The notes under the pieces: model-generated
What the model was told of the DNA's origin: nothing
What the model saw: the letters and a program-made list of their open reading frames with translations, nothing else
Databases searched by the model: none
Translations under genes and position numbers: made by a program
DNA from: an uncultured Rhodanobacteraceae bacterium
GTDB lineage: Bacteria; Pseudomonadota; Gammaproteobacteria; Xanthomonadales; Rhodanobacteraceae
Assembly (NCBI GenBank): GCA_937902695.1
Contig: CALFNI010000114.1
Span: 1 to 8,691, forward strand
Length of the DNA: 8,691 nt
Reading direction: 5' to 3'
In this document: piece by piece, positions 1 to 6,615 of the stretch
Numbering within the stretch: position 1 is the first letter of the stretch
Layout: every line of letters begins with the position of its first letter

Positions 1-1815
1 GGCGCAGGTGCCGCTCGTCGAGCCGTTTTCGCGGGCGCGATCGGCGCCGCCGCACCGCCGAAGGGCACCGGAACGGGAAGTCTCACGTCGAGCGCGCTGA
101 CGCCGTCGTTCGCGGCCTACGTGATCAGCCGGCTCGGCTTCGGCGTCTTCCCGCACTCGACCAGCATGACGATCGAGTTCTTCGAATCGCTCGGCGCGAC
201 CGACGACGAGCGCCTGACGAACTTCGTCAACGAGCAGCTCTCGCCGTGGCTCGACGGCAACGGCAACGTCGTCGATCCGACCGTCGACGCGCTGCTCGCG
301 ATTCCGCAATACGAGACGCTTGACAAGACGTTCGATCAGCTCTGGAACGACTACGAGGTCAACGGCAACGTCTCGGGCCAGCCCTACGTCCGCGACTACC
401 CGATCCGCGAAGGCGAGCGCGGCGTCTTCGTGCGCGCGATCTACGGACATTGGCAGCTCGTCGAGCAGCTCGCCGATTTCTGGCACAACCATTTCAACGT
501 CTACGGCTACGACCGCTACGCGGCGCCGACGTGGACATCGTGGGATCGCGACGTCATCCGCAAGAACATGCTGGGCAATTTCCGGCAGATGCTGCAGGCG
601 ACGTTCGAATCGCCGGCGATGCTGTACTTCCTCGACAACTACATCAACCGCGCGCCGAGCTTCAACGAGAACTACGCGCGCGAGATCTGCGAGCTGCATA
701 CGCTCGGCGCGATCAATTACCTCGGCCCCGAGCTGCAGCAGGCCGACGTGCCGCTGATTCCCGCCGGCGAGGACGGCGCGGGGCAGCCCATCGGCTACGT
801 CGATGCCGACGTCTACGAGATGGCGCGCGCGCTGACCGGCTGGACATTCGGCAACGGCCAGAACGGCACCGCCTACGACGGGCATCCGGCGTTCATCACG
901 GCCTGGCACGACATCGGCCAGAAAACGGTGCTCGGCGCGTTCGTGCCGGCCAACACGCCGCCGGCGACCGAGATCGCGACGTTCCTCGACCGCATCGCCA
1001 AGCATCCGGGCACGGGCCGGCACATTGCATTGAAGCTCGCCCAGCGCTTCATCGGCGACGATCCGCCGCAAGCCGTCGTCGACAACGCCGCGCACGTGTT
1101 CTATCAGAACGTCGATGCGCCCGATCAGCTGAAGCAGGTCGTCCGCGCGATCCTGCTCTACGACGCGGGTCCCGGCTCGTTCCGCGACATCGGCAACTTC
1201 GGCAACAAGATCAAGCGGCCGTTCGAGACGGTCGTGTCGGGCCTGCGCGCGATCAACTGGCAGTACGTGTTCCGGCGCAACATCGACAACGAGTCGCCGT
1301 CGAGCGATCGCTTCATGGATCGCTTCCGGCGCGGCGGCGAGCGGCCGTTCGACTGGCGCGCGCCGAACGGCTTTCCTGACAACTCGCAGGACTGGATGGG
1401 CTCGACCGCGCTCGTGCACGCGTGGCGCACGATCGACTGGGCCATCGACGAGAACATCGGCACGGGCCTCGTGCCGTACGGCGACGTGCTCGCGGTGACG
1501 CTCAGCGAGTTCTCGGCCGATCCGAACCAGCACACGCCGAACAAGCTCGCGGACTTCTGGCTGACGCGCGTGTTCGGCTGGGCGCCGGACGCGACGAACG
1601 GATGGGTCGGCAGCGACCTGCATACCAAGGTGCGCGATTTCATGTGCCGCAACACCGACACGCTCAACATGTGGCCGGCCGACGCCGCCATAGGCACGGG
1701 CGCGGCCGGCAACACGCTGGGCAACGGCACGAACTCGAGCCCGAACTACTGGTACAACCGGCTGCGCGGCATGATCGACGTGATCCTGTTTTCCCCGCAA
1801 TTCATGGTCCGCTGA
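1..1815 (+). CDS. DUF1800 family protein, 5'-truncated by the window edge
   Basis: The frame is open from base 1 to the TGA at 1813-1815 (604 visible residues). A GTG at 121 is only an internal codon: the family's opening element (FAAYVISRLGFG, just before and across it) would be split by that start, so the real start lies upstream of the window. Recognisable DUF1800 landmarks, counted from base 1, are FWHNHFNVYG near residue 160, NENYAREICELHTLG near 222, ARALTGWTF near 275, HIALKLAQRFIGDDPP near 341, NGFP with a following DW near 455, and a closing LFSPQFMVR. The biochemical function of DUF1800 is not established. Family members commonly sit next to DUF1501 genes, as here, and are usually thought to be exported. 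The export signal would be outside the window. Unlike its neighbour, this protein ends in the ordinary family terminus and carries no IFxxGFD tail. Family assignment is firm; function is unknown. Confidence 0.9.
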   Translation, partial: GAGAARRAVFAGAIGAAAPPKGTGTGSLTSSALTPSFAAYVISRLGFGVFPHSTSMTIEFFESLGATDDERLTNFVNEQLSPWLDGNGNVVDPTVDALLAIPQYETLDKTFDQLWNDYEVNGNVSGQPYVRDYPIREGERGVFVRAIYGHWQLVEQLADFWHNHFNVYGYDRYAAPTWTSWDRDVIRKNMLGNFRQMLQATFESPAMLYFLDNYINRAPSFNENYAREICELHTLGAINYLGPELQQADVPLIPAGEDGAGQPIGYVDADVYEMARALTGWTFGNGQNGTAYDGHPAFITAWHDIGQKTVLGAFVPANTPPATEIATFLDRIAKHPGTGRHIALKLAQRFIGDDPPQAVVDNAAHVFYQNVDAPDQLKQVVRAILLYDAGPGSFRDIGNFGNKIKRPFETVVSGLRAINWQYVFRRNIDNESPSSDRFMDRFRRGGERPFDWRAPNGFPDNSQDWMGSTALVHAWRTIDWAIDENIGTGLVPYGDVLAVTLSEFSADPNQHTPNKLADFWLTRVFGWAPDATNGWVGSDLHTKVRDFMCRNTDTLNMWPADAAIGTGAAGNTLGNGTNSSPNYWYNRLRGMIDVILFSPQFMVR

Positions 1816-1819
1816 GGAG
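1814..1819 (+). promoter_or_regulatory. Ribosome binding site for the DUF1501 gene
   Basis: GAGGAG lies 8 bases before the ATG at 1828 and overlaps the TGA stop of the DUF1800 gene. A strong Shine-Dalgarno embedded in the preceding stop codon suggests that the two genes are translationally coupled. It also fixes the start of the second gene. Confidence 0.75.
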
Positions 1820-1827
1820 CCGACGCC

Positions 1828-3168
1828 ATGGGCAACGTGACGCGCCGCGCTTTTCTCAAGGGTTCGACGATCTGCCTGACCGCGCTCGGCGGGCTGCGCC
1901 TGGGCCTCGATCCGCGCAAGGCGAAAGCCAGCTGGACCGGCAGCAATTTCGTCGTGTACCTGTTCCTGCGCGGCGGCATGGATGGGCTGAGCCTCGTCGC
2001 GCCGATCAGCGGACCCGATCGCGATCCGTACGTGCAGAAGCGGCCGACGCTCTACATGCGCACGACCGGCGCCACGGCGGGGCTGCCGCTCTCGGGCGAC
2101 TACGGCCTCAATTTTGCCGCGACGGGCCTTCACGATCTCTACCAGCAGGGCAAGCTCGCCGTCGTGCACGGCATCGGATTTCCGATCGACCAGATCTCGC
2201 GCAGCCACTTCGATGCGCAGGATTACTGCGATCTCGGCACGCCGGGCAACACGCGCACGTCGACCGGCTGGCTCGCGCGGCATCTCGAATCGGTCGGGCA
2301 GGTGCCCGACAGCGCGCAGATCCCGGCGCTCGCCTCGGGCTCGGCGCCGCCGCTGAGCTATCTCGGCCGGCGCGACGTGATGACGCTCGACGATCCGTCG
2401 AGCTTCCATCCGAACGGCAACAGCGGCACGACCGTCGACGGCCAGCCTTTGTACAAGGCCTCGACGATGATTACGATCAACCAGATGTACGCGGGTTCGG
2501 GCGCGCTCGAGCTCGCGGGCACCGGTGCCGCCAACACCGTGGAGCTCGTCGATTCGCTCGATCTCGCCGACTACACGCCGTCGGCGGGCGCCAACTATCC
2601 GACCACCGGCGCCGGCGTCACGCTCGCCAATCAGGCCAAGCTGATCGCGAACGTCGCCAAGCACGATGTCGGCCTCCAGGTCGCGACGCTCGACTACGGC
2701 GGCTGGGACACGCACGAAAACCAGGGCGCCGGCGACCAGGGCACGAACAACAACCAGTACGCCGCGCGCGTCGACGGCCTTTCGCAGGTGCTGACGGCGC
2801 TCTACAACGATCTTGCCGGCAGCGGCATCGCCGACCGCATGGTCGTCTGCGTGCAGAGCGAGTTCGGGCGGCGCGTGCGCGAGAACGACAACCACGGCAC
2901 CGACCACGGCAGCGGCAATCCGATGCTCGTGCTCGGCGGGCGCGTGCGCGGCGGACAGCTGTTCGGGACGTTCGGCGGCCTCGGCGACGGCCAGCTGTTC
3001 CAGAACGAAGACGTCGCGACGACCACCGACACGCGCCGCGTGCTGAGCGAAGTCGTCTCCGCCCACCTCGGCAACGGCGACCTCGCTTCGGTGTTTCCGG
3101 GTTACGCGTATCCGGGCCCGCTCGGCCTCCTGCCGGGCGATGCGATCTTCGCGAACGGCTTCGACTGA
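1828..3168 (+). CDS. DUF1501 family protein with Tat signal and IFANGFD C-terminal tail
   Basis: This 446-residue protein begins with a twin-arginine signal: TRRAFLKG at residues 5-12, followed by a hydrophobic stretch to about residue 27. It is therefore probably exported folded through Tat to the periplasm or beyond. DUF1501 landmarks follow: FVVYLFLRGGMDGLSLVAP at 41-59, VVHGIGFP then SRSHFDAQDYCDLGTP in the first third, TGWLARHL, YGGWDTHENQG in the centre, QSEFGRR, and DHGSGNPMLVLGG near the C-terminus. DUF1501 is related to the alkaline phosphatase/sulfatase superfamily, but no reaction is established. The gene follows DUF1800 by 12 bases with a shared RBS/stop, so the pair is almost certainly one operon. 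The protein ends GDAIFANGFD, a tail that is not part of the DUF1501 fold and recurs on other proteins in this window. Family, export and start are well supported; substrate is unknown. Confidence 0.93.
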   Translation: MGNVTRRAFLKGSTICLTALGGLRLGLDPRKAKASWTGSNFVVYLFLRGGMDGLSLVAPISGPDRDPYVQKRPTLYMRTTGATAGLPLSGDYGLNFAATGLHDLYQQGKLAVVHGIGFPIDQISRSHFDAQDYCDLGTPGNTRTSTGWLARHLESVGQVPDSAQIPALASGSAPPLSYLGRRDVMTLDDPSSFHPNGNSGTTVDGQPLYKASTMITINQMYAGSGALELAGTGAANTVELVDSLDLADYTPSAGANYPTTGAGVTLANQAKLIANVAKHDVGLQVATLDYGGWDTHENQGAGDQGTNNNQYAARVDGLSQVLTALYNDLAGSGIADRMVVCVQSEFGRRVRENDNHGTDHGSGNPMLVLGGRVRGGQLFGTFGGLGDGQLFQNEDVATTTDTRRVLSEVVSAHLGNGDLASVFPGYAYPGPLGLLPGDAIFANGFD

Positions 3169-3184
3169 GAGACGCCGGTCCCCT

Positions 3185-3264
3185 CGTCATTTCCGCGAAA
3201 CGCGGGAATCCATTTCGTTCCCGAACGTCCGAGACGATGGATTCCCGCCGGCACGGGAACGACG
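3185..3264. repeat. Imperfect inverted repeat, REP/dRS3-like GCGGGAATCCAT element
   Basis: The left arm (3185-3213) and right arm (3237-3264) are reverse complements over most of their length, including a perfect 12-base match, GCGGGAATCCAT / ATGGATTCCCGC, separated by 23 bases. Each arm is itself a partial palindrome (TTCCGCG...CGCGGGAA). The whole could fold as a large hairpin or cruciform. The sequence resembles dispersed CGTCATTCCCGCG-type extragenic palindromes seen in many proteobacteria, and the ATTCCC...GGGAAT logic of Neisseria dRS3. It fills most of the gap between the DUF1501 gene and gmd. It could attenuate read-through between the two units, but no T-run follows, so a classical intrinsic terminator is unlikely. 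Confidence 0.75.
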
Positions 3265-3321
3265 GCGGAAATCGGCCATTTGAGCTAACATCGCGTCCTT
3301 TGCGAACACCGCTCAGGGTCG

Positions 3322-4452
3322 ATGGAACACAAACGCGCACTCGTCACCGGCATCACGGGCCAGGATGGCGCCTATCTCGCCGAGCTCCTGCTCGCCAAGG
3401 GCTACGAGGTGCACGGCGTCAAGCGGCGCGCGTCGTCGTTCAACACCGAGCGCATCGACCATCTCTACCACGAGCTCGACGACACCAAGCCCGGCATCCA
3501 CCTGCACTACGGCGATCTCACCGATTCGCTGAGTCTCCTTCGCATCATCCAGCAGGTGAAGCCCGACGAGATCTACAACCTCGCCGCGCAAAGCCATGTC
3601 GCCGTCTCGTTCGAGGAACCCGAATACACGGCGAACGCCGACGGCCTCGGCACGCTGCGCATCCTCGAAGCGATGCGCACGCTCGGCCTCGGCGACCGCT
3701 GCCGCTTCTACCAGGCGTCGACGTCCGAGCTTTATGGCCTCGTCCGCGAAACGCCGCAGCGCGAGACGACGCCGTTCCACCCGCGCTCGCCGTACGGCGT
3801 CGCGAAGCTCTACGCGTACTGGATCACCGTCAACTACCGCGAGGCGTACGGCCTCTACGGCTGCAACGGCATCCTGTTCAATCACGAGTCGCCGCTCCGC
3901 GGCGAGACGTTCGTGACGCGCAAGATCACGCGTGCGCTCGCACGCGTGATCCACGGCCTCCAGCATTGCCTCTATCTCGGCAATCTCGATGCCAAGCGCG
4001 ACTGGGGCCACGCGCGCGATTTCGTCGAGGCGCAGTGGCTGATCCTGCAGCAGGACACGCCGCGCGATTACGTCATCGCGACCGGCATCCAGCATTCGGT
4101 GCGCGAGTTCGTCACGCTCGCCGCGCGCGAGATGGGCGTCGAGATCGAGTTCCGCGCGGACGGCGCCGCCGAGCATGGCGTCGTCACGAGCTCGACGAAG
4201 CCGGGCTCGAAGATCAATCCGGGCGACACCATCGTGCGCGTCCACCCGCAGTACTATCGGCCGGCCGAAGTCGACACGCTGCTCGGCGACGCATCGTTCG
4301 CGCGCAGGCACCTCGGCTGGACGCCGAAGACGTCGTTCGACGCGCTCGTGCAGGAAATGGCCGCCGCCGATTTCGCGCTCGCCGCGCGCGAGGCGGAAGG
4401 CCTGACCGGCGCGCGCCACGGCCGTCATCTCATCGAACGCCTGCCGGGCTAG
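3322..4452 (+). CDS. gmd: GDP-mannose 4,6-dehydratase
   Basis: This 376-residue cytoplasmic enzyme is close to the usual family length of about 370. It converts GDP-D-mannose to GDP-4-keto-6-deoxy-D-mannose, the precursor of GDP-L-fucose, GDP-D-rhamnose and related sugars for surface polysaccharides. It is an extended short-chain dehydrogenase with the nucleotide-binding glycine motif GITGQDG at 10-16. The catalytic set aligned to E. coli Gmd is T134 and E136 (in STSELYG), Y158 and K162 (YGVAK). The family-typical [20 protein letters not shown] segment runs from 186 to 205. The ATG at 3322 gives the canonical N-terminus; a weak AGGG lies only 3 bases upstream. The stop is 4 bases before slyX, so it probably heads a gmd-slyX-DUF2058 transcript. 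No fucose synthase, rhamnose reductase or glycosyltransferase gene lies in the window, so the end product cannot be told. Confidence 0.96.
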   Translation: MEHKRALVTGITGQDGAYLAELLLAKGYEVHGVKRRASSFNTERIDHLYHELDDTKPGIHLHYGDLTDSLSLLRIIQQVKPDEIYNLAAQSHVAVSFEEPEYTANADGLGTLRILEAMRTLGLGDRCRFYQASTSELYGLVRETPQRETTPFHPRSPYGVAKLYAYWITVNYREAYGLYGCNGILFNHESPLRGETFVTRKITRALARVIHGLQHCLYLGNLDAKRDWGHARDFVEAQWLILQQDTPRDYVIATGIQHSVREFVTLAAREMGVEIEFRADGAAEHGVVTSSTKPGSKINPGDTIVRVHPQYYRPAEVDTLLGDASFARRHLGWTPKTSFDALVQEMAAADFALAAREAEGLTGARHGRHLIERLPG

Positions 4453-4456
4453 CGCG

Positions 4457-4672
4457 ATGGCCGATGCGCTCGAAGAACGCCTGAACGAGCTCGAGGTGCG
4501 CCTCGCGTTCGTCGACGATACGATGGCGACGCTCAACGCGACGGTATCCCGGCACGACCGCGTGCTGAACGACATGCGGCTTGCGCTGGAACGCCTGCGC
4601 GTCGAGCTTTCCGGCGTGCGCACGGCGCTGCAGCAGGACGCGCGCGACGAGCCGCCACCGCCGCATTATTGA
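4457..4672 (+). CDS. slyX: SlyX family protein
   Basis: This 71-residue protein is almost entirely one heptad-rich helix, with an LEERLNELEVRLAFVDDT opening and a second leucine-rich stretch RLALERLRVEL, predicting a coiled coil. It ends in DEPPPPHY, the hallmark terminus of SlyX. Length matches the family (about 70 residues). SlyX has no established molecular role; in E. coli the gene lies beside slyD. Here it starts 4 bases after the gmd stop with no clear Shine-Dalgarno, so its translation probably depends on ribosomes finishing gmd. Pairing with gmd is not an association I know of and may be positional only. Confidence 0.93.
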   Translation: MADALEERLNELEVRLAFVDDTMATLNATVSRHDRVLNDMRLALERLRVELSGVRTALQQDARDEPPPPHY

Positions 4673-4695
4673 GATCACCGAAACAACCGTACGTC

Positions 4696-5223
4696 ATGTC
4701 CGAGTCGTTGCGCGATCAGTTGCTGAAGAGCGGCCTTGCCCGCAAGTTCAAGGCCGAGCAGGCGAAGCCGCCGCACAGGCCGGCGCCGCACCGGTCCGCG
4801 CCGCAGCAGCGCGAGCGCAGCGAGATTGATCTCGCGAAGGCCTATGCGATCCGCGACAGCACCGAGCGCGCCGATCGCGATCGCGCGCAACGCGAAGCCG
4901 AGCAGCGCGCTCGCGAGAAGAAGGAGCGCCGCCAGCGTCTCATGCAGCTTCTCGACGGCAAGGCGCAGAACGCCGAGGACGCCGACATCGCACGGCACTT
5001 CCCGCACGCCAACAAGATCCGCCGCGTCTACGTCACGCCGGCGCAGCTGCCGCGTCTAAACGGCGGCGAACTGGGTATCGTGCAGCTCGCCGGCCGCTAC
5101 ATGATCGTCGATGCCGCCACAGCAAAAGCCGCGGGCAACATCGATGCGGATTCGCTCGTGCTCCTTTGCGACCCGATGGAAAATGCGTCCGAAGACGACG
5201 TGCCGAGCGATCTTGTCTGGTAA
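4696..5223 (+). CDS. DUF2058 family protein (YaiL-like)
   Basis: The product is 175 residues from the ATG at 4696, close to E. coli YaiL (about 179). It opens MSESLRDQLLKSGLARKFKAEQ, matching the family's L-x-x-Q-L-L-K-x-G-L start. A highly charged Arg/Glu/Lys region, probably helical, spans about residues 40-85. The conserved C-terminal domain includes NKIRRVYV, QLPRLNGGELGIVQLAGRYMIVD and a closing hydrophobic DSLVLL. The family is often labelled nucleoprotein/polynucleotide-associated enzyme, but I know of no solid biochemical evidence for that. It lies 23 bases after slyX and is likely cotranscribed; no strong RBS is visible. An in-frame TTG at 4669 would overlap slyX and add nine residues unlike the family, so I reject it as the start. 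It is cytoplasmic, with no signal or membrane segment. Confidence 0.88.
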   Translation: MSESLRDQLLKSGLARKFKAEQAKPPHRPAPHRSAPQQRERSEIDLAKAYAIRDSTERADRDRAQREAEQRAREKKERRQRLMQLLDGKAQNAEDADIARHFPHANKIRRVYVTPAQLPRLNGGELGIVQLAGRYMIVDAATAKAAGNIDADSLVLLCDPMENASEDDVPSDLVW

Positions 5224-5281
5224 AGCGGTACGCCATCGCCCATTGCGTGACGGTATTCACACTATTGGCCAAGGAACTTGC

Positions 5282-5304
5282 GCCTCGCCGCGCTAGGCTT
5301 TTTT
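5282..5304 (+). terminator. Possible weak intrinsic terminator after the DUF2058 gene
   Basis: GCCT (5282-5285) can pair with AGGC (5295-5298). A 2-bp inner extension and one mismatch precede a 3-base loop, and six T residues follow (5299-5304). The stem is short. The site lies directly before the next gene, so it could end the gmd-slyX-DUF2058 transcript or attenuate read-through. It would sit only 2 bases before an ATG at 5307, which slightly favours the later ATG at 5331 as the true start of that gene. The call is weak. Confidence 0.25.
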
Positions 5305-5330
5305 CCATGCTTTCCGCGACGAACCGTGCC

Positions 5331-6383
5331 ATGCGAATCATTCTTCCCGCCGCGTTGCTGGCGCTCGTGACGATCGGCGCATCGGCGGAGCCGCTGCCGC
5401 GTTTTCCGCCGGGCGCGATCTGGAACCAGGACGTCAGCGCGCAGAACCTCAAGGCCGCATCGTCCGATGAGATGATCGCGTGGCTGCAATCGCATGGCGG
5501 CTGGGGCACCGGATCGACCGCGTTCCAGATCGATTTCTCGATGGCCGTGATGCATGCGGACGCGTCGGCGCCGACGGTCGCGAACATCGGTTTTCCGTAC
5601 GATGAGTACTACTCGCCCGATTGCGACGATCCTGGCGCCGTGCCGTTCCCGCTTCCGCCCGGCGGCGCGATCGAGGGATCCAACGACTACTCGTGCGACA
5701 ACGAAGGCGAAGACTGCCATCTGTTCGTCGTCCAGGGCCAGGCGCTGTACGAGGCCTATCGCGCCAACGTCGTCTCGGCAGGCTTGCAGACGCAGTGCGC
5801 GGTCCGCTGGGATCTGACGCGCATCTATCCCGCGAACGGCCGCGGCGAGCAGTGCACGAGCGTCGACGCAGCCGGCTTTCCGGTGGCGCCGCTGCTGTTC
5901 AATGCCGACGAGGTCTACGCCGCGATCCAGTCCGGCGGCGACATCGGCCACGCGATCCGCTTCATCCTGCCGAACGCGCGCATGAAGGCGAACGAATACG
6001 TGCATCCGGCCTCGCACGCCGGCGGACCGTCGAACACCGATCAATATGCGATTCCGTACGGCTCGCGGTTCCGTTTGAAGGCATCGTTCGACATCGACGC
6101 CTTCTCGAGCAATGCCGCCGTGCGTGCGCTGCTTCGCGGCCTCAAGAAATACGGCATGTTCCTCGCCGACGGCGGCAACCTGCCGCTGACCGGCGAAGTC
6201 GACACGTACACGACGCACAAATGGGACGAGCTCTCGATCGACTCGCATTCGCTGTACGGCGTGCAGGCCAGCGATTTCGAAGTCGTCGCCGCCGATGCGC
6301 CGATCCCGCTGACCTACGACTGCGCGCGCAATCCCGACGCGCCGCCGCCCGATCCACTGTTCGGCGACGGCTTCGACCGCTAG
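5331..6383 (+). CDS. Secreted protein of unknown function with LFGDGFDR C-terminal tail
   Basis: From the ATG at 5331 the product is 350 residues. It opens with a Sec signal peptide: Met-Arg, a hydrophobic core (IILPAALLALVTIG) and an ASA cleavage site at about residue 19. An in-frame ATG at 5307 would add eight residues and is possible. The mature part has six cysteines (98, 122, 129, 156, 175, 331), enough for three disulfides, fitting an oxidising location. The C-terminal half carries a pattern I recognise from uncharacterised secreted proteins in several phyla: GHAIRFILPNA (206-216), PYGSRFRLKASFDID (242-256), LKKYGMFLADGG (271-282) and SDFEVV (314-319). No enzymatic motif or named fold is apparent. 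A Pro-rich linker (about 335-342) leads to the closing DPLFGDGFDR, the same type of tail as on the DUF1501 protein. Neighbours give no clue to function, and it probably has its own promoter. Confidence 0.85.
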   Translation: MRIILPAALLALVTIGASAEPLPRFPPGAIWNQDVSAQNLKAASSDEMIAWLQSHGGWGTGSTAFQIDFSMAVMHADASAPTVANIGFPYDEYYSPDCDDPGAVPFPLPPGGAIEGSNDYSCDNEGEDCHLFVVQGQALYEAYRANVVSAGLQTQCAVRWDLTRIYPANGRGEQCTSVDAAGFPVAPLLFNADEVYAAIQSGGDIGHAIRFILPNARMKANEYVHPASHAGGPSNTDQYAIPYGSRFRLKASFDIDAFSSNAAVRALLRGLKKYGMFLADGGNLPLTGEVDTYTTHKWDELSIDSHSLYGVQASDFEVVAADAPIPLTYDCARNPDAPPPDPLFGDGFDR

Positions 6384-6391
6384 CCGCGTCC

Positions 6392-6420
6392 CGCGGCGGC
6401 GAACGTGACGATCCGCCGCG
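6392..6420. terminator. GC-rich hairpin after the secreted-protein gene
   Basis: CGCGGCGG (6392-6399) pairs perfectly with CCGCCGCG (6413-6420) around a 13-base loop, starting 9 bases after the TAG stop at 6381-6383. Only a pyrimidine-rich tract (about 6426-6436), not a true T-run, follows on the plus strand. It is well placed for transcription termination or 3'-end stabilisation, but in DNA this rich in GC some such hairpins arise by chance. Confidence 0.4.
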
Positions 6421-6505
6421 CCGATCTTCCTCCTGCAACGCTCGCCGAGCGGCCGCGAGAGCACTCGTCGTATCCACATCAGTCGCGTTGAGCGCCACCA
6501 GCGGG

Positions 6506-6574
6506 ATGCGCGACCTCATCGCGTGGTGGCGCGATCGCCACGAGACGATCTTCGCGAACGGGTTCGATCCGTAA
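6506..6574 (+). pseudogene. Orphan IFANGFDP tail: gene remnant or 22-residue micro-ORF
   Basis: The frame ending at the TAA 6572-6574 reads MRDLIAWWRDRHETIFANGFDP from the ATG at 6506. IFANGFD is identical to the end of the DUF1501 protein, and it sits at the extreme C-terminus just as in the two full-length tailed proteins. An unrelated chance match of seven residues, placed next to a stop codon, is unlikely. No recognisable protein body precedes it. The frame stays open leftwards into the out-of-frame end of the secreted-protein gene, but that stretch looks like low-information Arg/Ala/Ser sequence, and no convincing RBS is present (only GGG directly before the ATG). I favour the surviving 3' end of a deleted tailed gene; a genuine micro-protein is the alternative. 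It converges on the minus-strand EAL gene. Confidence 0.4.
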
Positions 6575-6615
6575 CGGTCCGTTGCGACGCGGACGCGCGC
6601 GACCGGCCGCTCCCG

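Noticed and set aside
3286..3291. TAACAT as a -10 box for gmd
   Set aside because: No acceptable -35 hexamer lies 16-18 bases upstream (the region reads GGCGGAA), so a promoter call is not supported.
1422..4484. 1020-codon plus-strand open frame running across the DUF1800, DUF1501 and gmd genes
   Set aside because: It is a shadow frame of high-GC genes. It is Arg/Ala/His-rich with no domain, crosses the inverted repeat, and three recognised families occupy the other frames.
3313..4623. 436-codon minus-strand open frame opposite gmd and slyX
   Set aside because: It is the antisense shadow of gmd, whose identity is unambiguous.
5265..5281. Sigma-54-like promoter (TTGGCCAAGGAACTTGC) before the secreted-protein gene
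   Set aside because: The GG-to-GC spacing is 11 bases rather than the strict 10, and the -24 CACG part is missing.
5262..6479. 405-codon minus-strand open frame opposite the secreted-protein gene
   Set aside because: It is Arg/Val-rich antisense of a gene with a clear signal peptide and conserved motifs. No family resemblance.
6142..6519. Minus-strand frame starting MRSRIPLVALNATDVD
   Set aside because: The first few residues look plausible, but the rest is Arg/Ser-rich and runs antisense into the secreted-protein gene. No RBS or family match.
6577..6594. Small hairpin GTCCG...CGGAC between the orphan tail and the EAL gene end
   Set aside because: The stem is only five base pairs with no T-run on either strand; expected by chance in DNA this GC-rich.
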